Below, piece after piece: positions 25,906 through 33,931 of a stretch of 40,021 bases of DNA. The notes below the pieces were generated by a model. It saw only the letters and a program-made list of their open reading frames with translations, did no database searches and was not told the DNA's origin. A program made the position numbers and the translations under genes. Positions within the stretch are counted from its first letter, which is position 1; every line of letters begins with the position of its first letter. Source of the stretch: Chromatiales bacterium (ex Bugula neritina AB1) (GTDB taxonomy: Bacteria > Pseudomonadota > Gammaproteobacteria > Granulosicoccales > Granulosicoccaceae); the NCBI GenBank assembly GCA_001730015.1, contig MDLA01000088.1, forward strand, positions 1 through 40,021, in the 5' to 3' direction.

Positions 25906-26454
25906 ATGCGGCGAATTCTGGGGATTGACCCGGGTTCAGTCATCACGGGCTTCGGTGTGATTGATTCAGACGGAATCAGAGATTTTCATGTAGCTAACGG
26001 CAGTATTCGGGTTGCCGGTGATAATCTGCCGGAAAAGCTAGGCTACATTTTGTATGAAATCGGCCGGGTAATAGATGAATGGCAGCCGACTGAGGTTGGT
26101 ATAGAAGAAGTCTTTGTCAGTAAGAATCCGCTGTCGGCACTGAAACTCGGGCAGGCAAGAGGTGCAGCAATCTGTGCAGCGGTGCAGCGCGGGCTGCCGG
26201 TTTCCGAGTATTCCCCGAGAACAATCAAGCAATCCGCCGTGGGTTACGGCGGCGCCGGCAAAGAACAAATGCAGGAAATGATACGTATGCTGTTAACGCT
26301 GGAAACTCTGCCTTCGGCAGACGCAGCAGACGGTCTGGCCGTGGCTGTGTGCCACGCACATAGCTCCGTTCTGCCCACTGGACAAGGCAATGCCTTGTTA
26401 ACCAGGCGTGGTTCTGGTCGGCGCCGTGCAAAGCGCTGGGTTTCTGTGCCATGA
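25906..26454 (+). CDS. ruvC: Crossover junction endodeoxyribonuclease RuvC
   Basis: RuvC cuts Holliday junctions symmetrically in recombination and repair, working on junctions held by RuvAB. Starting at ATG 25906 gives 182 residues and the normal N-terminus MRRILGIDPGSVITGFGVI, with the first catalytic Asp in GIDPG. The second acidic residue is in GIEEVFVSKNP and the last pair in SADAADGLAVAVCHAH. GTG 25873 in the same frame would add 11 non-conserved residues; GGAG lies 11 nt before the ATG. Its TGA overlaps the ruvA ATG by 4 nt. Confidence 0.96.
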   Translation: MRRILGIDPGSVITGFGVIDSDGIRDFHVANGSIRVAGDNLPEKLGYILYEIGRVIDEWQPTEVGIEEVFVSKNPLSALKLGQARGAAICAAVQRGLPVSEYSPRTIKQSAVGYGGAGKEQMQEMIRMLLTLETLPSADAADGLAVAVCHAHSSVLPTGQGNALLTRRGSGRRRAKRWVSVP

Positions 26455-27047
26455 TTGGTCGAATAGCCGGGTTGCTAGTGTACAGCCAGCCGCCGCAATT
26501 GCTGATCGACTGCAACGGTGTCGGCTATGAAATTGAAGCGCCTCTTCCGGTATTTTTCGGTCTGCCAGCGTTGGGCGAGAAAGTCGTGCTGTCGATTCAC
26601 ATGGTGGTACGTGAGGATGCCCAGCTCCTCTATGGTTTCTCTACGGTGGCGCAACGTTCATTGTTTCGAGAGCTGATCAAAGTCAATGGTGTGGGGCCTA
26701 AAATGGCCATTGCGATACTCTCTAGTTTGTCTGCTGAAGAATTTGCATTGAGTATCGCCAATCACGACGTTGCTGCTCTGACCCGGCTACCGGGTATTGG
26801 TAAAAAGACCGCGGAGCGATTAATTGTCGAGATGCAGGATCGAATTGGCAAGTTGTCACTTGAGGGCGGTGTTGTAACGCCGTCTTCTGCAGGTGGCCCG
26901 GTTACGAATAGCGATCGCACACAGGCTATCGAAGCGCTGGAGGCACTGGGCTATAAAAACACTGAGGCACAGCGTATGGTCAAGGGTGCTGCGGGAGAAT
27001 CGGTCGAGGAGATTATAAAGGTTGCTCTGAAGCGGGCGGCTCCGTGA
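26451..27047 (+). CDS. ruvA: Holliday junction branch migration protein RuvA
   Basis: RuvA (198 residues) binds the four-way junction as a tetramer and loads RuvB. The N-terminal OB domain starts MIGRIAGLLVYSQPPQLLIDCNGVGYEIEAP. The helix-hairpin-helix domain holds ELIKVNGVGPKMAIAILS and RLPGIGKKTAERLIVEM, and the C-terminal RuvB-binding helices end EALEALGYKNTEAQRMV. The ATG overlaps the ruvC stop (ATGA), showing translational coupling. It ends 43 nt before ruvB. Confidence 0.97.
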   Translation: MIGRIAGLLVYSQPPQLLIDCNGVGYEIEAPLPVFFGLPALGEKVVLSIHMVVREDAQLLYGFSTVAQRSLFRELIKVNGVGPKMAIAILSSLSAEEFALSIANHDVAALTRLPGIGKKTAERLIVEMQDRIGKLSLEGGVVTPSSAGGPVTNSDRTQAIEALEALGYKNTEAQRMVKGAAGESVEEIIKVALKRAAP

Positions 27048-27059
27048 TTTTTAGATATC

Positions 27060-27075
27060 TCCGGTAAACACCGGA
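27060..27075 (+). promoter_or_regulatory. Small hairpin overlapping the ruvB ribosome binding site
   Basis: TCCGGT (27060-27065) and ACCGGA (27070-27075) form a 6-bp stem with an AAAC loop in the ruvA-ruvB gap. The right arm shares bases with GGAAGG (27073-27078), the likely ruvB Shine-Dalgarno, so folding could lower ruvB initiation. This is inferred from sequence only. Confidence 0.3.
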
Positions 27076-27090
27076 AGGTGAGCAATAGCG

Positions 27091-28152
27091 ATGTCGATTG
27101 ACGACACAGATCGGGTAATCAGCGCCACAGAGCGCTCAGACGATGCTCAGGAGCGGGCAATGCGTCCGCAAACGCTGGCTGACTACCGCGGCCAGCCAGT
27201 CGTCAGTGAGCAGATGGAAATTTTTATCGGTGCGACCAGATCGCGAGCTGAGTCGCTGGATCATCTGCTTATTTTCGGGCCGCCCGGGCTGGGAAAAACA
27301 ACGCTGGCGAATATTGTGGCCAACGAACTCGATGTCAATATTCGCCACACTTCCGGGCCTGTTATTGAGCGCGCCGGTGATCTGGCGGCCCTGCTGACAA
27401 ATCTCGACAAAAATGATGTGCTGTTTATTGATGAAATTCACCGGCTCAATGCGGCTATTGAAGAAGTGCTATACCCGGCCATGGAAGATTTCCAGCTCGA
27501 TATCATGATCGGCGAAGGGCCAGCAGCGCGCTCCATAAAAATTGATCTGCCACCGTTCACGCTGGTTGGCGCGACCACACGCGCAGGGCTGCTAACCTCA
27601 CCGCTGCGCGATCGCTTCGGCATTGTGCAGCGCCTCGAGTATTATCAGCCGGCAGATCTGGCGCGCATTATCACTCGCTCGGCCAACTTGCTGCAGGTAG
27701 CTATTGATGCCGGTGGCGCTGGCGAAATTGCCCGAAGATCGCGCGGAACGCCGCGTATAGCGAATAGGCTGCTGCGAAGAGTTCGTGATTATGCACAGAT
27801 TCGCGCTAACGGCAGTATTGACCAGCCAATAGCCGATGCCGCGCTGAATATGCTGAATGTAGACGAGCTCGGGCTTGACAACATGGACCGTCGCCTGCTG
27901 TTTGCCATTATAGAAAAATTTGATGGCGGTCCGGTCGGGCTCGATAACCTGGGTGCGGCCATTGGCGAAGAGACCGGCACCATTGAAGAGGTGATCGAGC
28001 CTTATCTGATCCAGCAGGGCCTGATGATGCGTACGCCAAGAGGACGTGTTGTTACCCGCACAGCATGCACACACCTTGGGTTGCCGGCTATTCCAACTCC
28101 CGATTCCGGGTCGGCACCACCGGCAACCAGCTCGCTGTTCGCAGAGGAGTAA
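27091..28152 (+). CDS. ruvB: Holliday junction DNA helicase RuvB
   Basis: This AAA+ motor drives branch migration with RuvA. The 353 residues have [12 protein letters not shown], Walker [11 protein letters not shown] (62-71), Walker [12 protein letters not shown] (Asp114, Glu115), sensor and arginine-finger region [37 protein letters not shown], and a C-terminal winged-helix domain ([32 protein letters not shown]) ending with a Ser/Pro-rich tail. No SOS box was recognised upstream of the ruv genes. A 193-nt gap separates it from ybgC. Confidence 0.97.
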   Translation: MSIDDTDRVISATERSDDAQERAMRPQTLADYRGQPVVSEQMEIFIGATRSRAESLDHLLIFGPPGLGKTTLANIVANELDVNIRHTSGPVIERAGDLAALLTNLDKNDVLFIDEIHRLNAAIEEVLYPAMEDFQLDIMIGEGPAARSIKIDLPPFTLVGATTRAGLLTSPLRDRFGIVQRLEYYQPADLARIITRSANLLQVAIDAGGAGEIARRSRGTPRIANRLLRRVRDYAQIRANGSIDQPIADAALNMLNVDELGLDNMDRRLLFAIIEKFDGGPVGLDNLGAAIGEETGTIEEVIEPYLIQQGLMMRTPRGRVVTRTACTHLGLPAIPTPDSGSAPPATSSLFAEE

Positions 28153-28210
28153 CGCAGTTCCGGCATTAGCTCAGCCGGCAAAGCGAAATAGACGCTATAC
28201 CAGTACACGT

Positions 28211-28250
28211 GTCAACTCACGTTGACTCCCTATCTATAAGTTATTAATTC
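28211..28250 (+). promoter_or_regulatory. Candidate promoter with overlapping palindrome upstream of ybgC-tol
   Basis: TTGACT (28222-28227) is a good -35 box; 17 nt later TAATTC (28245-28250) is a weak -10. The -35 overlaps a perfect inverted repeat GTCAAC-TCAC-GTTGAC (28211-28226), well placed for a regulator to compete with polymerase. Neither the start site nor any regulator is known. Confidence 0.35.
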
Positions 28251-28345
28251 TGTATCGTAATTGATCTAAATTGTTAATCTGTCGTAGCATTCTTGTACGA
28301 TTGGTGGCGAATGTCCGTGCGCCACAGATACAGGTATACGATAGC

Positions 28346-28786
28346 GTGACAGAAGTGGTTTGCGAGCCGGAATTTTCGATCAAAGTTCGTATCTATTACG
28401 AAGATACAGATTTTGGTGGAGTGGTGTTTTACGCAAATTATTTGAAGTATATGGAGCGCGCTCGAACCGAATTTCTCCGGTGCAAAGGGGTCAATCAAAG
28501 TGAACTTTTTGCACAGGAACGGCGATTGTTTGTAGTGAAATCAGCGCAACTCGACTACCTGTCGGCCGCGCGGTTTGACGATCTCTTATCGGTGACTGCA
28601 GAGGTTGCAACAGTACGCCGTGCAAGTATGCAATTTGTTCAGCATTGTACCCAGGCACAACCCGCCGACGGTGCGCAGATCGGGAAGCCGGTCGTTAGTG
28701 CGCGGGTGACGATAGCCTGTCTCGATGCTGATTCTTTTAAGCCCTGCGCAATACCCGGGGCGTTGAAAATGAGCCTGAGCCATTGA
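28346..28786 (+). CDS. ybgC: Tol-Pal-associated acyl-CoA thioesterase YbgC
   Basis: A hot-dog-fold thioesterase acting on acyl-CoA or acyl-ACP, always found at the head of tol-pal clusters. The motif IYYEDTDFGGVVFYANYLKYMERARTEFL holds the catalytic Asp (DTDFGGVVFY). From GTG 28346 the protein is 146 residues, with 13 before the conserved VRIYYEDTD, near the family length; the frame stays open to TTG 28271 but those residues look unrelated. Its TGA overlaps the tolQ TTG start. The start choice is moderately sure. Confidence 0.9.
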   Translation: MTEVVCEPEFSIKVRIYYEDTDFGGVVFYANYLKYMERARTEFLRCKGVNQSELFAQERRLFVVKSAQLDYLSAARFDDLLSVTAEVATVRRASMQFVQHCTQAQPADGAQIGKPVVSARVTIACLDADSFKPCAIPGALKMSLSH

Positions 28787-29475
28787 ATACAGATTTTTCG
28801 TTTTGGCACCTGATATTGTCGGCAGGGCCAGTGGTCAAGCTGGTGATGCTGTCGCTGGTGATCACGTCAATTATCAGCTGGACAATCATCTATTCCAAAA
28901 GCCGTCAGATTGCACAAGCCACGCGCGGTGCAACCGATTTTGAAAACGAATTCTGGAGTGGTGTAGATGCCAACCAGATGTATCAGCACCTGCGAACCAG
29001 AGATGATGCTCTGATTGGCATGGAGCACGTATTTGAGCGCGGGTTCTCTGAGTTTGCGCGGCTGGTGAAGCAGACAAATGATCCGGAAACGGTTGTAGAC
29101 GGCTCTTATCGGGCCATGAAGATCGCCTTGTCTCGCGAAACGGATTCCGTGGAACAGCATCTGTCCTTCCTGGCAACGGTCGGTTCAACAGCACCCTATG
29201 TGGGCTTGTTCGGTACCGTCTGGGGAATTATGAATTCATTCACTGCTCTGGCTAATGTACAGCAGGCAACGCTGGCAATGGTTGCGCCAGGTATTGCCGA
29301 GGCGTTGATCGCTACTGCCATTGGGCTGTTTGCAGCTATTCCGGCAGTGGTCGCCTATAACCGTTTGAGCAATAAATCCGATCGGCTGCTTAATCGCTAC
29401 GACAATTTCATGGAAGAGTTTGCCGCGGTGCTGCAGCGACAAGTGCTGCGACGTAGTGCGACGGCCGCCAGATAA
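28783..29475 (+). CDS. tolQ: Tol-Pal system inner-membrane protein TolQ
   Basis: TolQ (230 residues) forms, with TolR, the proton-driven motor that energises TolA and constricts the outer membrane at division. Three membrane spans are visible: VKLVMLSLVITSIISWTIIY near the N-terminus, then around GSTAPYVGLFGTVWGIMNSF and around IAEALIATAIGLFAAIPAVVAYN. The last two are highly conserved and line the proton path. The start is TTG 28783 within the ybgC stop, matching the family's N-terminus. The TAA shares a base with the tolR ATG. Confidence 0.96.
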   Translation: MNTDFSFWHLILSAGPVVKLVMLSLVITSIISWTIIYSKSRQIAQATRGATDFENEFWSGVDANQMYQHLRTRDDALIGMEHVFERGFSEFARLVKQTNDPETVVDGSYRAMKIALSRETDSVEQHLSFLATVGSTAPYVGLFGTVWGIMNSFTALANVQQATLAMVAPGIAEALIATAIGLFAAIPAVVAYNRLSNKSDRLLNRYDNFMEEFAAVLQRQVLRRSATAAR

Positions 29476-29909
29476 TGGCTCGTCATTACGAACGCCGAAA
29501 GAAGCGCGCGCTGATGTCAGAGATGAACGTGGTGCCCTACATTGACGTGATGCTGGTGTTGCTGGTTATTTTCATGATCACCGCGCCGCTGCTGACAACC
29601 GGTGTCGAGATCGATTTACCCAATAGCTCTGCCAAGCCGGTGGAACCCGTGCAGCAATCGGATCCACTGGTACTGTCGATCAATGATATTGGTGAATGGT
29701 ATGTGAACCTGAATGATCAGCCCGACCAGGCGGTTGAAAAAGAAACTGCACTTCGGCTGGCTGCTGCAGCGCTGGAAGAAGATCCGAATCGACCAGTGCG
29801 TGTTGCCGCAGATGAAACTATCAACTACGGCAGTGTTATGGAGGCCATGGTGACCTTGCAGGCAGCAGGTGCGGACAAGGTTCAATTGATGAGCGACCCG
29901 CCTCAATAG
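29475..29909 (+). CDS. tolR: Tol-Pal system protein TolR
   Basis: TolR (144 residues) is an ExbD-type protein with one membrane span and a periplasmic domain. The segment MSEMNVVPYIDVMLVLLVIFMITAPLL contains the essential proton-carrying Asp (YIDVMLVLL, Asp25). The periplasmic part begins GVEIDLP and ends with the ExbD-like VRVAADETINYGSVMEAMVTLQAAGADKVQL. It is joined to tolQ by TAATG. A 190-nt gap, unusually long for this operon, follows before tolA. Confidence 0.96.
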   Translation: MARHYERRKKRALMSEMNVVPYIDVMLVLLVIFMITAPLLTTGVEIDLPNSSAKPVEPVQQSDPLVLSINDIGEWYVNLNDQPDQAVEKETALRLAAAALEEDPNRPVRVAADETINYGSVMEAMVTLQAAGADKVQLMSDPPQ

Positions 29910-29920
29910 GCGTCGGGTCA

Positions 29921-30103
29921 ATGGATAGTCTGGTTCAAAAATCATTCAGCAGCCAAGCGCTTAGCGTAGCTGAGCCTCAGCCGGAGCCTCGGCTTTGCCT
30001 GATGCCAGCCTGTGTGATAGGTGCTGCCGGATCGTTTACGCACTTGCCCGCTCTCATGTTGGATAGCGTCACCCGTTTTGTTCAAAGAATGCGGCGATCA
30101 TGA
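29921..30103 (+). CDS. Possible small ORF (60 aa) between tolR and tolA
   Basis: An ATG frame at 29921 runs 60 codons and ends with TGA 30101-30103, overlapping the tolA ATG by 4 nt (ATGA), the arrangement expected of translational coupling. The product has no signal peptide or family I recognise and contains two Cys. The stretch also holds a hairpin (AGCCG 29979-29983 with CGGCT 29990-29994, followed by TTT), which may instead be an RNA element. No strong ribosome binding site precedes 29921. It may be non-coding spacer. Confidence 0.25.
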   Translation: MDSLVQKSFSSQALSVAEPQPEPRLCLMPACVIGAAGSFTHLPALMLDSVTRFVQRMRRS

Positions 30104-31857
30104 TTGACTTGTTGCGTCGCTACCCGCTGGGCATGGTGCTCTCGGTTCTGGGCCATGCAGGTATTGCGGCCTTGCTGTTTGTAGTGCTTGAGCAGGAGTA
30201 CGGAGACGATCGCCAGCAGGATGGCAGCGGCACCGAGCCGGTGCAGGCCGTTCTGCTTAATTCGCTGGAAGTGAGTGAAGAGGTCGCAAAGCTCGAGGCA
30301 TTGCTCAATGAGGCAGTGCTACCGGACAATCAGCCACCAGCACTTCAGACACCAGAGGAAAAGCCACCAGAGGAAAAGCCGCCGGAAAATGATGTCGCCA
30401 CTCCACCGGAACCGCCTGAAGACGACAGTCAGCAGCGCGAGCGGCTGCTGCAGGCTGAACAAGAGAGAATCCGGCAAGCAGAAGAGAAACGACTCGCCGA
30501 GCAACTCCTGCAAGCTGAGCAGGAAGCCGAACGCAAGCGTCAGGAAGAAGAGCTCAGGCAAGAGACCTTGCGCGCTGAAGAAGAAAAACGAAAACTTGAA
30601 GCCGAAGCAGAGCGTCTGCGGGTAGAGGCGGAACAGCAGCGATTAGCTGAGGAACAGGCTGCAGAGCAAAAAAGACAGGAAGAGGCCGAACAAAAGCGAT
30701 TAGCCGAAGAAGCAGAGCAACAACGCCTGGCTGAAGCAGAACAAAAGCGTTTGGCTGAGGAAGAGCAAAAGCGTCTGGCGGAAGAAGCAGCAATAAAGCT
30801 CCGCGAGGAAGAAGCCGAGCAGCAGCGTCTGCAAGAGCTTGAACGTGAACGATTAGCGGAAGAGGCAGAATTAAAACGTCTTGAAGAAGTTGAGGAAAAA
30901 CGGTTAGCGGAGGAAGCCGAAGCACAGCGGCTGGCAGAGGAGGCTGAACAGAAGCGATTGGCTGAAGAGCTGGAAAAGAAGCGTTTGGAAGAAGAGGCCG
31001 AACAAAAACGGTTAGCTGAAGAGATGGAAAGGAAACGTCTGGAACAGGAAGCCGAGCAGAAGCGACTGGCTGAAGAACTGGAAAAAAAGCGTTTGGAGGA
31101 AGAGGCAGAGCAACAACGGCTGGCTGAAGAGCTGGAAAAAAAACGTCTGGAAGAAGAAGCGGAGCAAAAGCGCCTGGCTGAAGAGCTGGAACGGAAGCGT
31201 CAGGAAGAAGAGGCGGAGCAACAACGTCTGGCGGAAGAAGCTGAAAAGAAGCGTCTCGAAGAAGAAGCTGAGCAAAAACGGATAGCGGAAGAGATCGAGA
31301 GAAAACGCGTTGAAGAAGAGGCTGAGAAAAAGCGATTAGCCGAAGAAGCCGAGCAGAAGCGAATAGCAGAAGAGCTGGAACGCAAACGTTTGGAAGAAGA
31401 GGCTGAGCAGAAGCGCCTGGCCGAGGAAGCCGAGAGAGAGCGTGAAATTGCAGAGCAAAAGCGCATCGCTGAAGAAGCGGCAATAAAAGCAGAAGCCGAC
31501 AGACAACGTCAGGAAGGCATCAAGGCGGCCGCAGCGGCAGAGGCAAAAGCGAAACGTGCGAGATTGCTGCGTAAGAAAAAGCAATTGGAGCAGCAATGGG
31601 TTGATTCAATAAGGCGGGCGGTAACAAGAAAATTCAGAGCACCGGCCGGTGTTCGTTCAGGAACCGGCTGTGTAGTCTATGCAACACTGGTCTACCCTAA
31701 TGAAGTGGTTGATGTACAGGTCACCCGATGCTCGGGGGGCGGGGCTATAATGGCGCGTGCTGTCGAAAAGGCTGTGCTGTCTACCCGGCCTTTCCCGGCA
31801 CCACCACATAAGGCTGTGTTTCAACGTCGTCTGGAGTTTACATTTGAGCTGCCATAA
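30100..31857 (+). CDS. tolA: Tol-Pal system protein TolA with expanded coiled coil
   Basis: TolA links the TolQR motor to TolB-Pal at the outer membrane. The N-terminal anchor (YPLGMVLSVLGHAGIAALLFVVL, residues 8-30) is followed by an acidic/Pro segment to about 108 and a charged Glu/Lys/Arg/Leu/Ala coiled coil to about 498. The C-terminal TolA/TonB-like domain (WVDSIRRAVTRKFRAPAGV...FQRRLEFTFELP, 500-585) has two cysteines, in GTGCVVY and VTRCSGG, the usual disulfide pair. At 585 residues it is clearly longer than E. coli TolA (421), and the extra length lies in nine 18-residue repeats. Its TAA shares a base with the tolB ATG. Confidence 0.92.
   Translation: MIDLLRRYPLGMVLSVLGHAGIAALLFVVLEQEYGDDRQQDGSGTEPVQAVLLNSLEVSEEVAKLEALLNEAVLPDNQPPALQTPEEKPPEEKPPENDVATPPEPPEDDSQQRERLLQAEQERIRQAEEKRLAEQLLQAEQEAERKRQEEELRQETLRAEEEKRKLEAEAERLRVEAEQQRLAEEQAAEQKRQEEAEQKRLAEEAEQQRLAEAEQKRLAEEEQKRLAEEAAIKLREEEAEQQRLQELERERLAEEAELKRLEEVEEKRLAEEAEAQRLAEEAEQKRLAEELEKKRLEEEAEQKRLAEEMERKRLEQEAEQKRLAEELEKKRLEEEAEQQRLAEELEKKRLEEEAEQKRLAEELERKRQEEEAEQQRLAEEAEKKRLEEEAEQKRIAEEIERKRVEEEAEKKRLAEEAEQKRIAEELERKRLEEEAEQKRLAEEAEREREIAEQKRIAEEAAIKAEADRQRQEGIKAAAAAEAKAKRARLLRKKKQLEQQWVDSIRRAVTRKFRAPAGVRSGTGCVVYATLVYPNEVVDVQVTRCSGGGAIMARAVEKAVLSTRPFPAPPHKAVFQRRLEFTFELP
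30940..31425 (+). repeat. Nine tandem 54-bp repeats within tolA
   Basis: Residues 281-442 read as 18-residue units of the form EAEQKRLAEELEKKRLEE; the length is exactly nine units (486 nt). Seven follow in strict phase from residue 281. Then comes a half unit (407-415), a full unit (416-433) and a final half unit (434-442). The protein repeats are tighter than the DNA (synonymous changes such as aaa/aag and cgt/cga), which suggests selection on the helix as well as duplication. Such arrays can gain or lose units. Confidence 0.9.
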
Positions 31858-33218
31858 TGTTTGAAACGGATAAAGGAATCATCGCTACCCGATTGCACCG
31901 GGCAGTGGCAATTTTTCTGCTTTGCCTGCTGCCGGGTCAAAGTCAGGCCGTGCTGCGCATCGATATAACTGATACCGCTGGATTGCAGGACGCCATCCCT
32001 ATTGCTGTGGTGCCTTTTGCTACCGGTGCTCAAGGGCTGGACGTTGACATCAGCGAGGTTCTGGCGAACGACCTGAAACGCAGCGGGCGATTCAAAGTAC
32101 TGCCCGGATCATCACTGCGGGCGTTCCCACAGTCGACATCGCAGGTACGATATGCCGATTGGAATGACACCGATATAGAATATCTGGTGGTCGGCCGGGT
32201 AGCAGAATCGGGCAACGGCAATTTGCAGATTCAGTTCGAGCTAGTTGATATGGTCAAGCAAATTCGAATGCTCGCCTATGCACCTAATGATCAGGGAGTT
32301 GTTGAATACTGTTGTCGTTATCAGGTTGGCCGTGATCAGGTCCGGCAGACGGGTCATACCATAGCCAATCTGGTGTACGAGCAGATAATCGGCGTGCCCG
32401 GTGTTTTTGATACCAAGTTTGCGTATATCACCGCAGTTGGAGAAAAAGACAACAAGCGATACGCACTTGAGCTTGCCGACATAGACGGCAATAACATAAC
32501 TCGAGTTCTTGAAATATCCAGACCGATACTGTCACCCAGCTGGTCTCCGGACGGTGAGCAACTAGCCTATGTGTCGTTTGAGTTCCCCGGTCGTACAGCC
32601 ATTATTCTGCATCATCTGGCAAAAGCGGAACGACGCAAACTAATTTCGATAGAAGGTATTAATGGCGCGCCCGCCTGGTCGCCGGATGGTCGTCGCCTGG
32701 CGCTGTCGCTATCGCATCGTGGAAGCCCGGATATCTATATGGTAAATGTCGCTTCCGGGCAGTTATCGCAGCTGACCAACGAGCCCTCGATCGAGACAGA
32801 AGCAGCATGGCTGGACGATGACACAATTGTATTTACATCCAATCGAAGCGGCACGCCGCAAATATATCGGAAGAATTTATCAGACGGAACTCCAGCGCAA
32901 CGTTTAACGTTTGAAGGAAAATACAATGCCGGAGCCACGGTCTCGCCTGGTGGATCGAAGATCGCCTTCATCCATAGCGAAGACGGAAATTTCAGGATTG
33001 CAACGCTGGATCTCAATAGTAGAGTGCTGGAAGTATTAACTGACGGGCGTTTGGATGAGTCGCCGAGTTTTGCCCCTAATGGAGAGATGGTACTCTACGC
33101 CACTGAGGAAAACGGACGCGGTGTGCTGGGGCTGGTTAGTGTAGACGGCCTGGTAACCCAGCGCGTTAGCCTGGCCAACGAAAATGTGCGAGACCCCGCC
33201 TGGGGACCCAAGCGATAG
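31857..33218 (+). CDS. tolB: Tol-Pal system beta-propeller protein TolB
   Basis: TolB (453 residues) is periplasmic and binds Pal and TolA. A signal peptide (hydrophobic AVAIFLLCLLPGQSQA, residues 16-31) precedes VLRIDITDTAG. The N-terminal domain holds PIAVVPFATGAQGLDVDISEVLANDLKRSGRF. A six-bladed propeller follows, marked by repeated SPSWSPDGEQLAYVS, APAWSPDGRRLALSLS, TIVFTSNRSGTPQIY and GASV-type blades. It begins one base inside the tolA stop and ends 35 nt before the pal start. Confidence 0.97.
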   Translation: MFETDKGIIATRLHRAVAIFLLCLLPGQSQAVLRIDITDTAGLQDAIPIAVVPFATGAQGLDVDISEVLANDLKRSGRFKVLPGSSLRAFPQSTSQVRYADWNDTDIEYLVVGRVAESGNGNLQIQFELVDMVKQIRMLAYAPNDQGVVEYCCRYQVGRDQVRQTGHTIANLVYEQIIGVPGVFDTKFAYITAVGEKDNKRYALELADIDGNNITRVLEISRPILSPSWSPDGEQLAYVSFEFPGRTAIILHHLAKAERRKLISIEGINGAPAWSPDGRRLALSLSHRGSPDIYMVNVASGQLSQLTNEPSIETEAAWLDDDTIVFTSNRSGTPQIYRKNLSDGTPAQRLTFEGKYNAGATVSPGGSKIAFIHSEDGNFRIATLDLNSRVLEVLTDGRLDESPSFAPNGEMVLYATEENGRGVLGLVSVDGLVTQRVSLANENVRDPAWGPKR

Positions 33219-33253
33219 GAACGCAAAATTATGAAAAAAATAAAGAGGTTGAT

Positions 33254-33886
33254 GTGAGTAACTTGCCTTTAGATCCTAAATGCAGCCGGCCGTTGCTAAT
33301 GGCTTTTTTGTGCCTGGGTACGCTCGTCTCGTGCGCGACCGGGCCTGAGATCGGAGGGCCGCCGCCCGCCCGGCTCCCGGTGCCGACACAGCTACCCTCG
33401 CCGCCTGTGCCGGATAGTATTCCCGGTGCTACTGACGACGCGGCTGTTGGGACGGTGACACCCACGCAACAAGGGCGGGATATCGCCGGTGGACCGGTTA
33501 GCGGGAGTTCCCTTACGCGGGGTTCGATAAATGATCCCGGGCACCCATTAGCCAGGCGAATTATTTTCTTTGACTACAATAGTTCTGAGCTGCGGCAGCA
33601 ATCCATAGAGCTGATCAAGCTGCATGCAGAATATCTGAGTAGTTTCCGTGATGTTCGGGTGCGATTGGAGGGCCATACTGATGAGCGTGGCTCTCGTGAG
33701 TACAATATAGCGCTCGGTGATAACCGTTCACGGTCCGTGGCGCGAATCCTGGGGCTGCAAGGTGTTGAAGCAGGTCAGTACAGCACGCTGAGCTATGGCG
33801 AGGAAGTTCCACTCGACGAAGGGCAGGGAGAAAACAGCTATCGGCGAAATCGTCGCGTCGAGCTAGTGTACGAAGGGCTGAATTAG
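33254..33886 (+). CDS. pal: Peptidoglycan-associated lipoprotein Pal
   Basis: Pal is an outer-membrane lipoprotein that grips peptidoglycan through its OmpA-like domain. From GTG 33254 (AGAGG about 5 nt upstream) the protein has 210 residues with lipobox LVSC (Cys27), a Pro/Gly-rich linker to about residue 95, and the OmpA-C domain: IIFFDYNSSELRQQS, VRLEGHTDERGSREYNIALGDNRSRSV with the diaminopimelate-binding Asp/Arg pair, and NRRVELVY at the end. It is longer than E. coli Pal (173) because of the linker. An eight-codon frame (33231-33257, MKKIKRLM) overlaps its start codon. Confidence 0.95.
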   Translation: MSNLPLDPKCSRPLLMAFLCLGTLVSCATGPEIGGPPPARLPVPTQLPSPPVPDSIPGATDDAAVGTVTPTQQGRDIAGGPVSGSSLTRGSINDPGHPLARRIIFFDYNSSELRQQSIELIKLHAEYLSSFRDVRVRLEGHTDERGSREYNIALGDNRSRSVARILGLQGVEAGQYSTLSYGEEVPLDEGQGENSYRRNRRVELVYEGLN

Positions 33887-33931
33887 TTCTGAAAGGGTGC
33901 CGTAGCGACAGAGGCGATGGGAGAAGAGAGA

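Noticed and set aside
30554..31483. Long open frame (309 codons) antisense to tolA, Leu/Pro-rich
   Set aside because: It is the mirror of the Glu/Lys/Arg repeats on the other strand; the repeat structure keeps the antisense frame open. No ribosome binding site and no family signature.
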